Source of the DNA: Polyangiaceae bacterium
Lineage (GTDB): Bacteria; Myxococcota_A; Polyangia; Polyangiales; Polyangiaceae
Length of the DNA: 40,630 nucleotides
Reading direction: 5' to 3'
Assembly: GCA_029261965.1 (NCBI GenBank)
Contig: JAJDAH010000347.1
Location: forward strand, 1-40,630
Shown here piece after piece: positions 15,435 to 23,277 of the stretch (its first letter is position 1; each line of letters opens with the position of its first letter). The notes under the pieces were generated by a model. The model saw only the letters and a list, made by a program, of their open reading frames with translations, was not told where the DNA came from and did no database searches. Made by a program: the position numbers and the translations under genes.

Positions 15435-17210
15435 ATGACGGAGCAAGCGGAGCGCGACGCAGCGGGGCATAGAACCTCCCCAGATCACGAGAATACCGGC
15501 TGGCCGCCGGGTGTGCCGTACATCATCGGCAACGAGGGGTGCGAGCGCTTCAGCTACTACGGGATGAGGTCGATCCTCACCCTGTTCATGGCTGAGGTGC
15601 TCTACGTGGGCCACCCGGCCTTCTCGTCCGATCCCGAAGGCTTCGCGAAAAGCCACTATCACATCTTCGTTGCCGCCGTTTACGCCCTGCCGATGGTTGG
15701 CGCGATCGTGGCCGATCGCCTGCTCGGCAAGTACCGAACCATCATCGCGCTGTCCCTCGTTTATTGCGCCGGTCACGCCGTCTTGGCGCTCTTCGAGACG
15801 GACGTTTGGGGGCTCTGGATCGGACTCGGTCTCATCGCCGTCGGCTCGGGTGGGATCAAGCCGTGTGTCTCGGCCCATGTCGGCGACCAGTTTGGAAAGT
15901 CCAATTGGTTCCGCGTGAGGTCCATCTTCCAGGGCTTCTACTTCATCATCAATTTCGGAAGCACATTCTCGACCCTGCTCATCCCGTGGGTTTGGCGGAG
16001 CTATGGCGCCAGCATCGCGTTTGCGATCCCCGGCGTGCTCATGTTCATTGCGACAATCGCTTTCTGGATGGGTCGTAAGGTTTTCGTGCACGTGCCGGGT
16101 AAACCGGCGGGGCGACTCGGACTTCTCGATGCCGTGAGCTCGATCGCGCTGTTCTTGATGTTCGGCCATTTGTTCTTCAGCACGGCGCTTCCGTGGTGGG
16201 GCCAGCTGGGGCTCTCGGCGGCGTTTCTCGCGACTGGCCTCGGGCTATTCGTGGCTCGCCAGCGCATCGAGCAGGACGACGGCTTCCTGGCGGTGATGCT
16301 GTGGTCCATCTGGAATTATTTTTCATCGAGCAAGATCGTGCCGGAGCCCGCGGTTCTCGCAGCGGCGGGCGCTGGTGGACCGAGCGTCCTCGTCGGTGCA
16401 GCTGACGACGACGCCAACGCCGCCCTCGTGAAGATCGAAGGCGACGTGGACGCCCGACGCGAGGCCATCGGTCGAAGCGCGCTCTTCGGCCCGGCGGTCG
16501 AGAAGTTCGGTCTCGTGGCCGCTGAAGGCCCCATCGCGGTGCTCAAGATCATCAGCGTGTTTTTTCTGGTCAGCGTTTTCTGGGCGCTGTTCGACCAGCA
16601 CGGCTCGAGTTGGATCATTCAAGCCAAGAGCATGAACCTGACTCTCTGGGGCGAGTTTGCCCCAGGAGAGGACGTGTCTTGCGGCATCGCTCGCTGCGCG
16701 GTGTTCCCGTCTCAGGTGCCGAGCGTGAATCCAATTTTGGTCATGATGCTCATTCCCATCGCCAACAATCTCATCTATCCGTCGGTGGAGAAGCTCGGTT
16801 TCAAAGCGACGCCGCTCCGTCGAATGACGGCGGGCATGATCATCGCCTCGACGTCGTTCGTGGCGGTGGCACTCATCCAGACCGCCATCGACGAGCGTGG
16901 TCCCGGCACGGTGCACATCGGCTGGCAGCTGGTGCCCTATGTGCTCATCACACTCGCCGAGGTTTTCGTTTCGATCACCGGCTTGGAATTCGCGTATACG
17001 CAGGCGCCCAAGCGCATGAAGTCCACCATCATGGGCTTTTGGCTCTTGACGGTTTCGCTGGGCAACGTACTCGTCGCGCTTCTCTCGGGGTTCAAGGACC
17101 TACCGGCGGTCACCTTCTTCTGGGTGTTCGCCGGCTTGATGCTCGGCGCCGGCATCCTCTTCGGGATCCGAGCGTACTTCTACAAGCTCCAAGACTTCGT
17201 TCAGGACTGA
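15435..17210 (+). CDS. POT-family (proton-coupled) oligopeptide transporter
   Basis: A 591-residue, 12- to 14-span inner-membrane transporter of the POT/PTR branch of the MFS. The family motif ExxERFxYYG is E34-G43 (EGCERFSYYG). GGIKPCVSAHVGDQF is the second signature, and FWALFDQHGSSW plus TGLEFAYTQAPKRMKS mark the second half. A hydrophilic insert of about 60 residues (roughly 305-365) between the halves is rich in Ala and Glu. These carriers import di- and tripeptides with protons. It starts 21 bp after the modular lipoprotein gene, so the metalloprotease, lipoprotein and transporter could be one transcription unit. The downstream gene is convergent across a double hairpin. Confidence 0.92.
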   Translation: MTEQAERDAAGHRTSPDHENTGWPPGVPYIIGNEGCERFSYYGMRSILTLFMAEVLYVGHPAFSSDPEGFAKSHYHIFVAAVYALPMVGAIVADRLLGKYRTIIALSLVYCAGHAVLALFETDVWGLWIGLGLIAVGSGGIKPCVSAHVGDQFGKSNWFRVRSIFQGFYFIINFGSTFSTLLIPWVWRSYGASIAFAIPGVLMFIATIAFWMGRKVFVHVPGKPAGRLGLLDAVSSIALFLMFGHLFFSTALPWWGQLGLSAAFLATGLGLFVARQRIEQDDGFLAVMLWSIWNYFSSSKIVPEPAVLAAAGAGGPSVLVGAADDDANAALVKIEGDVDARREAIGRSALFGPAVEKFGLVAAEGPIAVLKIISVFFLVSVFWALFDQHGSSWIIQAKSMNLTLWGEFAPGEDVSCGIARCAVFPSQVPSVNPILVMMLIPIANNLIYPSVEKLGFKATPLRRMTAGMIIASTSFVAVALIQTAIDERGPGTVHIGWQLVPYVLITLAEVFVSITGLEFAYTQAPKRMKSTIMGFWLLTVSLGNVLVALLSGFKDLPAVTFFWVFAGLMLGAGILFGIRAYFYKLQDFVQD

Positions 17211-17213
17211 GCG

Positions 17214-17261
17214 GCGCCCGACCGATCGGGCGCGAGCGCCGGGCACGCGTCGCCGGCGCTC
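17214..17261. terminator. Two adjacent hairpins between convergent genes
   Basis: GCGCCCGA (17214-17221) pairs with TCGGGCGC (17226-17233) around a 4-nt loop. GAGCGCCGG (17234-17242) pairs with CCGGCGCTC (17253-17261) around a 10-nt loop; the second arm overlaps the stop codon of the minus-strand gene. Neither is followed by a T-run, so this is a possible bidirectional or Rho-assisted terminator. Confidence 0.45.
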
Positions 17262-17814
17262 AGAAGCCCAAGTCGCGGGCCTTGCGTGGTCGCCGTTGGC
17301 GCTGCTCGCGCATTCTTGCGCGGACCTTCTTTTTCATTTGGTGAAGGGCGACCATCAGCCGTGCCAGCTGTTTGGGGTTCAGCTGCTTCGAGAGCGCTTC
17401 GAACTCCTGCTGTTCGAGTTCGTGCATCTTCACTTGCGCGCGCCGAATCTCGGTGAGGGCGCTCACGTAGGCGCGCTCGTCGTCGCTGTCGGCTTGAAGC
17501 AAGTGCATCACGATTTGCTGGTGGTGGTGGACGTGCTTCTTGAGCTTTTTGCGCTTCGGGGCGCTCTCGTCGAGGATGCGTTCGACGCGCTCGGCCTTTT
17601 TTTCGTCGAGCCCGACGTTCTGGCGGAGCACCCGCTTGCGGAGCTCCCGCAAGCGCTGCTGGATCTGTTGCTTTTTCGCCCGAGCGGACTTCTTTTTCTG
17701 GCGCTCGTCGCGCTCGGCCTGTTTGCCGCGCCGCGGTTGGTTTTCCTGCGCGAGGGCGGGCACGGCGAAGCTGAGCCCCAGGAGCAAGATCACGAAACGA
17801 ATCCAGGTCTTCAC
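17260..17814 (-). CDS. Periplasmic Spy/CpxP-like basic protein with a His cluster
   Basis: A 184-residue exported protein. The signal peptide runs to about 22 (VPALAQ, cleavage after ALA). The mature protein is almost entirely helical, very rich in Lys and Arg, and has an LNPKQ block (145-149) that resembles the LTxxQ motif of Spy/CpxP proteins. A cluster KKHVHHHQQIVMH places histidines at 94, 96, 97, 98 and 104, with more at 131 and 158, which could bind a metal. Known relatives include periplasmic chaperones and CnrX-type metal sensors paired with ECF sigma factors. It is the third gene of the sigma / anti-sigma unit, with 3 bp between it and the upstream gene. Function as sensor or chaperone is inference. 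Confidence 0.75.
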   Translation of the reverse strand: MKTWIRFVILLLGLSFAVPALAQENQPRRGKQAERDERQKKKSARAKKQQIQQRLRELRKRVLRQNVGLDEKKAERVERILDESAPKRKKLKKHVHHHQQIVMHLLQADSDDERAYVSALTEIRRAQVKMHELEQQEFEALSKQLNPKQLARLMVALHQMKKKVRARMREQRQRRPRKARDLGF

Positions 17815-17817
17815 GCT

Positions 17818-18309
17818 TCACCCATCCTCTCGTAGGAGCTCGTCGGTGACCGCCAACCACGCATCGAGATCGGCGTCGCCCGGGGGCTGCAACATGCCGA
17901 GGCCGAGGTCGCTTTCGAAGAGGCCGTCGTCGTCGTCGTCGTCGTCGAAGTCCAGCGACGTATCGGTCGACCAACTCGTCGCGACCTCGAACGGCTCGTC
18001 GTCGAGTTCCTCGTTCGACTCGAGCTCGAATGGGACGCTCAGCGCCGGCGCCGCACCCGAGGCCACCTCGGTCGGCGCGGACCCGCTCGTCGCAATGACC
18101 AACAAGAGGCCCGCGGCGGCGACCGTCGGCACGCCGAACCAAGCGAGCCAACGCCAGGGGCTCCGCGTAGCGACGGCGTCCACCGCTCGGGCGCTCATGC
18201 GAGTCAGCTGCACCAGCGAGGGGCCTGCCGCCGTCCGGTCGAACAGCTCCGTCAGCTCTCGTTCTTCAGGGATGTCGTCGTGGGGATTCATGGGGATCGT
18301 CTTTTTCAC
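17818..18309 (-). CDS. Single-span acidic membrane protein, probable anti-sigma factor
   Basis: A 163-residue protein whose GTG start (18309) overlaps the TGA of the sigma gene. Residues 1-52 are cytosolic, 54-74 form a membrane span (WLAWFGVPTVAAAGLLLVIAT), and 75-163 lie outside and are strongly acidic, including D122-D128 (seven Asp in a row) and a C-terminal DADLDAWLAVTDELL. There is no zinc anti-sigma HxxxCxxC motif, so membership in the anti-sigma class rests on gene order, overlap and topology, not on homology. The acidic outer part faces a very basic partner encoded next. ATG at 18291 is an alternative start. Confidence 0.6.
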   Translation of the reverse strand: MKKTIPMNPHDDIPEERELTELFDRTAAGPSLVQLTRMSARAVDAVATRSPWRWLAWFGVPTVAAAGLLLVIATSGSAPTEVASGAAPALSVPFELESNEELDDEPFEVATSWSTDTSLDFDDDDDDDGLFESDLGLGMLQPPGDADLDAWLAVTDELLREDG

Positions 18310-18971
18310 GCGGTGGTTTCGAGCACGCTCGCGAGCTTGCTCTTGAGCTCCTTGAGGGCGAGGTGCACTAAGACCCGGGTGGAGCCTTCGGTGCTTCCGA
18401 GGGCGGTGGCGATTTCGGCGTAGGACATGCCGGCGTCGAGGCGAAGGATCGCCGCCATTCGCCGTTTCTCCGGCATGTCGGCGAGCGCGTTGCGGACGAG
18501 CTCGGCCGTGCGTTGGGCTTCGACGAGCTCTGCCGGGTTTTCCCCGCCGGTCGGGGCGTCGCTGGCTTCCTCTCGGGCGTGGCGCCGTTGCTCACCGCGT
18601 CGTAATGTTTTGGCGCGCTGGACGGCGATGGCCGCCAAAAAGGCCTTGAGGTTCGTGCCCGGTTCGTACTTTTTCAGTCGCGAGTAGGCGATGACGAGCG
18701 CTTCTTGAACGGCGTCCTCGGCCAGAGCGGCGTTCCCCGACGCCCGCTCGGCCACGCGATAGAGAACTGCGAGGTGAGGTCGAACCAACGATTCGAACGC
18801 GCGCCCATCGCCGTCGAGGGCTGCCTTGATGAGCTCGTGTTCGACCGACACCGCTTGGCGGTTGTCGCTCCGCGCCGCGGGAAACGCCACATCAGGCTGG
18901 GTGAGCCAAGGGTCGGGGAGAGCGAGGGCTGCCTGCATCTTCTGCGAGCAAAATGCCGCCGCGCCGCTCAC
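18306..18971 (-). CDS. ECF-type RNA polymerase sigma factor
   Basis: A 221-residue sigma-70-family ECF protein. Region 2 runs from ALDGDGRAFESLVRP through AEDAVQEALVIAYSRL to the FLAAIAVQRAKTLRRG segment. Region 4 is VRNALADMPEKRRMAAIL with the helix-turn-helix of the block AEIATALGSTEGSTRVLVHLALKEL. The spacer between them (about 125-155) is rich in Glu and Ala. The N-terminus before residue 43 is uncertain: GTG 18971 is the longest start, ATG 18938 is at least as plausible, and a GTG at 18851 is also in frame; none has a good ribosome-binding site. Translational overlap with the anti-sigma candidate is clear. Its own promoter probably lies in the AT-rich stretch near 18986-18992. Confidence 0.88.
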   Translation of the reverse strand: MSGAAAFCSQKMQAALALPDPWLTQPDVAFPAARSDNRQAVSVEHELIKAALDGDGRAFESLVRPHLAVLYRVAERASGNAALAEDAVQEALVIAYSRLKKYEPGTNLKAFLAAIAVQRAKTLRRGEQRRHAREEASDAPTGGENPAELVEAQRTAELVRNALADMPEKRRMAAILRLDAGMSYAEIATALGSTEGSTRVLVHLALKELKSKLASVLETTA

Positions 18972-19084
18972 CGTTAATGGCGGCGTAATAATGCAGTCAT
19001 TTCATGGGCTTGAGGATGTCGTGCCGCCAAGCTGGAACCCCCGAGTTCTGGGCCGTTTTTCGGTGGTCTTCCTACGATCGGCCC
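18972..19084. promoter_or_regulatory. Divergent promoter region between the ECF operon and the AI-2E permease
   Basis: A stretch unusually rich in A and T for this DNA (TAATAAT at 18986-18992 on the plus strand) sits between the divergent genes. A GGAAC element (ECF -35 type) occurs at about 19031 on the plus strand, but I could not pair it with a -10 at normal spacing. No firm promoter is claimed. Confidence 0.25.
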
Positions 19085-20134
19085 GTGGCTCAAGGTGGCT
19101 CGCGCTTGTTATTGAACGGCGCTTGTTTGGTGGTGGTTTTGGCCGGTCTCAAGTCGGCTGAAGCCTTCTTGGTGCCCTTGGTGTTCTCAGCGTTCCTGGG
19201 CGTACTGGCTGCACCTGCGGTGCTCTGGCTTCGAGAGCGCAAGGTGCCGACCTCGGCCGCAGTCCCGCTGGTCATGCTGCTGGTCATCGTCGTGCTCAGT
19301 CTCGTTGGCGGCATGGTCGGCGGCTCGGTGAATCGCTTCACCGAAGAGTTGCCGAAGTATCAGGCGCGTTCGGAAGGGATCATCGAAAGCATCTCTTCGT
19401 TGCTCGGCAGTCAGGGGATCGAGGTCAGCCAGAAGCGCGTGCTCGGTCTGGTCGATCCGGGGGCTAGCCTCAAGCTCGTAGGCAAGACGGTGTCCGGCCT
19501 CGCCGGTCTCCTGTCGAACACCCTGCTCGTCGTCCTGACGATGGTATTCATCTTGTTCGAAGCCGTCGCCGTACCCCAGAAGCTCCGCGCGGCCCTCGGG
19601 GATCCGACCGCCGACCTCGGCCGGTATTCTCGCGTCACCGGGGAGATCAAGCAGTACCTGGTCATCAAGACCTACTTGAGCCTCGCCACCGGTCTGTGCG
19701 TGGGTCTGTTGGTGTGGGTGCTCGGCGTGGACTTTCCGCTGCTCTGGGGATTGGTGGCGTTCCTGCTCAACTACGTGCCGAACCTCGGATCGATCATCGC
19801 GGGGCTCCCGCCGGTGCTGCTGGCGCTCATCCAGCACGGTCCAATGCGGGCGCTCATCGTGCTCGGCGGCATCGTTGCGATCAACCTCGTGTTCGGCAAT
19901 GTCGTCGAGCCGAACCTCATGGGGCGGCGGCTCGGGATATCCACGCTCGTCGTGTTTCTCTCGTTGCTCTTTTGGGGTTGGCTGTGGGGTCCGGTCGGCA
20001 TGCTCTTGAGCGTTCCGCTGACGATGATCGTGAAGATCTCGCTCGAAACGAGCCCCGAGTGGGGCTGGGTGTCGATTCTGATGGGCGGTGAACGCGACGC
20101 TGAGGAAGCCGTCAGCAGTCGCGCTCCGGGGTAG
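19085..20134 (+). CDS. AI-2E family transporter (TqsA/PerM-like)
   Basis: A membrane protein of about 349 residues from GTG 19085, with about seven to eight spans. The N-terminal half has spans at LLLNGACLVVVLAGL and the VPLVFSAFLGVLAA region, followed by a long soluble stretch (about 90-170, RFTEELPKYQARSEGII) and then the conserved second half with LLWGLVAFLLNYVPNLGSIIAG, the family hallmark. Members export autoinducer-2 or act as Na+/H+ antiporters; the substrate here is unknown. The frame extends upstream to ATG 19004 (or ATG 19016), but that would leave little room for divergent promoters, and the residues gained look unlike a membrane-protein N-terminus. Start choice is therefore uncertain. 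Confidence 0.85.
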   Translation: MAQGGSRLLLNGACLVVVLAGLKSAEAFLVPLVFSAFLGVLAAPAVLWLRERKVPTSAAVPLVMLLVIVVLSLVGGMVGGSVNRFTEELPKYQARSEGIIESISSLLGSQGIEVSQKRVLGLVDPGASLKLVGKTVSGLAGLLSNTLLVVLTMVFILFEAVAVPQKLRAALGDPTADLGRYSRVTGEIKQYLVIKTYLSLATGLCVGLLVWVLGVDFPLLWGLVAFLLNYVPNLGSIIAGLPPVLLALIQHGPMRALIVLGGIVAINLVFGNVVEPNLMGRRLGISTLVVFLSLLFWGWLWGPVGMLLSVPLTMIVKISLETSPEWGWVSILMGGERDAEEAVSSRAPG

Positions 20135-20167
20135 TCCTGCGCCTCGAAAATCGCGAAACTCTCCGCC

Positions 20168-20935
20168 ATGAGTGACACGACATCGGCGAGACTCGAGGCC
20201 TGGCGTGGGCGCGTCGCGCTCGTCACCGGAGCGTCCGCCGGGATCGGAGCGGCGGTAGCGGAACGGCTCGCGCGCGACGGGATGAAGGTTGCAATGTGCG
20301 CTCGCCGGATCGACCGGCTCGAGACGCTCCGAAAAAGTATCGGGGGCTTGGACGTGCTCCCAATATCAGCCGATCTTCGTCAGGAGGCCGACATCGCGGC
20401 GATGTTCGAGCGTATCCGGGAAGAGTGGGGCGGGGTCGACGTCCTGGTCAACAACGCTGGCCTCGGTCACGATGCACCCCTGACGAGCGGGAAAACCGAC
20501 GACTGGCGAGAGATGCTGGACGTCAACGTGCTCGCGCTCCTCGTCTGCACTCGCGAGGCCGTTTCCGACATGCGCAGGCGCGGCGACGATGGCCACGTCA
20601 TCCACATCTCGTCGATGGCAGCACATCGTGTGCCACCGGGCAGCGGCGTCTACTCGGCCACCAAGTACGCGGTGCGTTCGCTCACCGAGGGCCTGCGCCA
20701 GGAGCTCCGGGCGCTCGAGAGCCGGATCCGCGTCACGGCGATCAGCCCCGGGTTCGTCGAAACGGAATTCGCGGCGAAGTATCACAAGAGCGAGGATGTC
20801 GCGCTCGAAACCTACAGCCGATACAAGGTTCTCGAATCCGAAGACATCGCCGATGCCGTCAGCTGGAGCCTACTCGGGCCTCCGCACATGCAGGTACACG
20901 ACATCCTGATTCGGCCACGCGATCAGAAGAGCTGA
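20168..20935 (+). CDS. SDR family NAD(P)-dependent oxidoreductase
   Basis: A 255-residue classical short-chain dehydrogenase. TGASAGIG follows RVALV at residues 20-27, NNAG is near 95-98, the catalytic Ser is in HISSMAAH, and YSATK provides the Tyr and Lys. Arg residues after the first strand (CARRIDRLE) favour NADPH. It resembles YdfG/DHRS11-type hydroxyacid or ketone reductases. No substrate can be stated. It lies 33 bp after the AI-2E permease gene and about 70 bp before the unknown gene at 21004, so it could be part of a plus-strand unit. ATG at 20168 is the natural start. Confidence 0.88.
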   Translation: MSDTTSARLEAWRGRVALVTGASAGIGAAVAERLARDGMKVAMCARRIDRLETLRKSIGGLDVLPISADLRQEADIAAMFERIREEWGGVDVLVNNAGLGHDAPLTSGKTDDWREMLDVNVLALLVCTREAVSDMRRRGDDGHVIHISSMAAHRVPPGSGVYSATKYAVRSLTEGLRQELRALESRIRVTAISPGFVETEFAAKYHKSEDVALETYSRYKVLESEDIADAVSWSLLGPPHMQVHDILIRPRDQKS

Positions 20936-21003
20936 GCCCCGGGGCAGGTGCCAAACCGCCGTCGGGGCAATCTGCCGGGAAGGACGCGCGAGGATCGCGT
21001 AGG

Positions 21004-22371
21004 ATGAGCGTTCGGGCGGTACGGATGGGGAAACGAAAGTCGACAAAAGTCACCGCGACCTCCCTTCGCGGGATCAAGGACCCGCGAGAACGGTTCATTG
21101 CGAGGCTGTTCGACCGCACCTTGAAACAGGGGTGGCGCGAGGCCGACGACCTCTTCGAGCTTTTTCCGCCGGCTTCGTTCATGGTCGCGCTCGAAGGCAA
21201 CCGGCACCTGCGCGTGAAGATCTTGACCGACGCGGTCGGCATCCCGAAAAAGATCGCGACGCGGCGTTCGGTCGTAGCGGCGTGCGAAGACGTGCAGCTC
21301 GCGGTCGAGGAGGGGATCACCAACGCCGAGGCGTTGCTCGAAATCCTGCCGCTGTCCATCGTCGTCGGTACTCTCGACATCAATCGCCTCTGGATCTTCT
21401 CGGTCGAGGGCGACTGGGTCGCTCGCGCGTCGCGAAGCTCGTCCGCCCGCAAAGTCGCGGTCGAACGCATTCAGCTGATCATCGAGAGCGCTGTGGCAGA
21501 GGGGCTCGTTTCGATGCAGGACATCGCTCGTGGGATTTCGTTCGAACAGATGGCCCAGCAAGTTTCGATCGAGCAGCTGCAGGACGTTTTCGTTCACGCG
21601 ATGAACGCCGCTTGTGAGGACGGGCAGCTCGATTCCGCGGCGCTGCTCGGCATGGTCGACGTCGACACGCTCTTGGCCGACATTCCGCTCGAACACACCT
21701 GGACCAACGTCGTCATGGACCTCGTCGCGTCGGCCGGAGAATTCCCTCAGTCGCCGGACGACCTGGCCGCGCTGCCGAAGCCGACGATCTATCGGCGGCA
21801 TGCGAGCGTCTGGCCGGCGAGCGAAGACGTTGAAGACGACGCCATGGAAGTCACCGACGACGAACTCGATCTGTCTGGGGACGCCGAGGCCGAGACCAGC
21901 GCCGATTGGGTCCAGTCGCTGGCGGCCCAGTCAGGCACAGGCGTCAGCGAGCCGACGAGCGTCGAGTCGACTCGTCGCCGCTCCGTCACCAAAAAGCTCG
22001 AAGAGATGGGGCGATTGCCGCCGAGCCACGAGTATCTTTCGCTCGCGATTCTTCGTTCGATGGTGAAGGCGTACGACGAGATGAAACGTCGTCGCACGAA
22101 GGCGTCCCGCGCCCGCGGCGTGCGAGAGTGCTTCGACAACGACGCGCACCTCAAATCAGCGCTGCTCGCGCTGCTCGAGCTGTTGAACCCCGCTTTGGAT
22201 GTCGACGACGCTTCGGACACCAGCTTCCTCGTCGACGTTTTCGTTCGAGAGGAATATACGCTCTGGAAGCAGTCGAAAAATGGGGGCGGGGGCTCCTCGA
22301 ACGGTTCGTCGGACCGCCGCTCGTTGCACGTCGGACCGCACCCGCCGCCGCTGCCTCTCGGCGGTCGCTGA
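21004..22371 (+). CDS. Unknown helical-repeat protein
   Basis: A 455-residue soluble protein that I do not recognise. A basic N-terminus (MGKRKSTKV) is followed by about 250 residues with three similar helical blocks: AACEDVQLAVEEGITNAEAL with LEILPLSIVV, IIESAVAEGLVSMQDIARGI with the following EQMAQQVSIEQL, and AMNAACEDGQLDSAALLGMV with the following LLADIPLEHTW. They look like internal repeats of a helical scaffold. An acidic linker (DVEDDAMEVTDDELDLSGD) and a second helical domain (about 340-430) follow. The end is rich in Gly/Ser/Pro. No catalytic motif. The frame continues far upstream but that part overlaps the SDR gene; ATG 21004 or ATG 21025 is the likely start. Confidence 0.7.
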   Translation: MSVRAVRMGKRKSTKVTATSLRGIKDPRERFIARLFDRTLKQGWREADDLFELFPPASFMVALEGNRHLRVKILTDAVGIPKKIATRRSVVAACEDVQLAVEEGITNAEALLEILPLSIVVGTLDINRLWIFSVEGDWVARASRSSSARKVAVERIQLIIESAVAEGLVSMQDIARGISFEQMAQQVSIEQLQDVFVHAMNAACEDGQLDSAALLGMVDVDTLLADIPLEHTWTNVVMDLVASAGEFPQSPDDLAALPKPTIYRRHASVWPASEDVEDDAMEVTDDELDLSGDAEAETSADWVQSLAAQSGTGVSEPTSVESTRRRSVTKKLEEMGRLPPSHEYLSLAILRSMVKAYDEMKRRRTKASRARGVRECFDNDAHLKSALLALLELLNPALDVDDASDTSFLVDVFVREEYTLWKQSKNGGGGSSNGSSDRRSLHVGPHPPPLPLGGR

Positions 22372-22413
22372 GCGAACGATTGCGGTTCCCAGGATGGCTG
22401 CGAGGGCATCGAG

Positions 22414-23277
22414 ATGATCATCGTCACTGGCACCAAGCGGTCCGGGACGTCGATGTGGATGCAGGTCATTCAAGCAGCTGGCTTTTCGGTGATCGGCGAA
22501 GCCTTTCCGGGGAAGTGGCGTGACACGCTGCATGCGGCTAATCCCGACGGCTTCTACGAATCGATTCTCCGCCGTGGAATTTTCTGGCGGACAAATCCTC
22601 ATCCGAAGACCGGTCGCTACCTCTTTGCGGAGGAAACGACTTGGCATGCGGTCAAGGTGTTCATCCCCGGGTTGATCCGTAGCGATATCGCGTTCGTCAC
22701 CAAGGTGATCGCGACGATGAGGCATTGGCGTGACTACGACGCATCGATTCGCCGGCTATACGACATCGAGCACGAAGCGAGGGTCCAGCGCGAGGGACCC
22801 GACGCGAGAAAACCGCACAGGATCTCGCCGCTGCTCGAGTGGTGGGGCGAGAATTTTTCTCTCGTGAGCGATGCCGTTACTCGACGCTATCCGCTTCACC
22901 TGGTGGCCTACGACGAAGTCTTGAAGGAGCCCGAGCGAACGATTCGAGAGGCGATCGACTGGTTGGGCATTGGTGACTCGGACGCAGCGATCGCCGTCGT
23001 GAAGCCCGATAAGCGTACCCAGGACACCCGCGACACTTCCAACGACACGGTGCTCGGCGTGGAAATCACTGACGTGTTCGAAGCGCTCTATGAGGTGGTG
23101 CTCGAGCGCAAGCCCCTCGAACAGAGCTTCGTCGAAAAACTCAACGAAACCCAAGCGAAGCTCCTGCCGTTGTACGAAGAAGAGAGCAAGAAGGTCGAGG
23201 CCGACGCCAAAGAACGGCGCCGGCGGAACGAGGACTCGTCCGGCGGCTACGATGACGAGTCGGCTTCGCCCGGCTGA
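22414..23277 (+). CDS. Sulfotransferase-like P-loop protein
   Basis: A 287-residue cytosolic protein. It opens with VTGTKRSGTSMWMQVI, the 5'-phosphosulfate-binding loop of the sulfotransferase family (K8-R9-S10-G11-T12-S13), and continues with a pattern typical of the superfamily: FVTKVIATMRHWRDYDASI and then YDEVLKEPERTIREAIDWLG, which is a common late block. It should transfer sulfate from PAPS to a hydroxyl or amino group; the acceptor is unknown. The C-terminus is a charged Lys/Arg/Glu/Ser tail. The gene starts 42 bp after the unknown protein and converges on the RluA-like gene with a 31-bp overlap. A second sulfotransferase domain lies 2 kb downstream. Confidence 0.75.
   Translation: MIIVTGTKRSGTSMWMQVIQAAGFSVIGEAFPGKWRDTLHAANPDGFYESILRRGIFWRTNPHPKTGRYLFAEETTWHAVKVFIPGLIRSDIAFVTKVIATMRHWRDYDASIRRLYDIEHEARVQREGPDARKPHRISPLLEWWGENFSLVSDAVTRRYPLHLVAYDEVLKEPERTIREAIDWLGIGDSDAAIAVVKPDKRTQDTRDTSNDTVLGVEITDVFEALYEVVLERKPLEQSFVEKLNETQAKLLPLYEEESKKVEADAKERRRRNEDSSGGYDDESASPG

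Noticed and set aside
20296-21003. Plus-strand frame extension before the helical-repeat protein
   Set aside because: It overlaps the SDR gene out of frame and has shadow composition (Arg, Gly, Pro, His rich).
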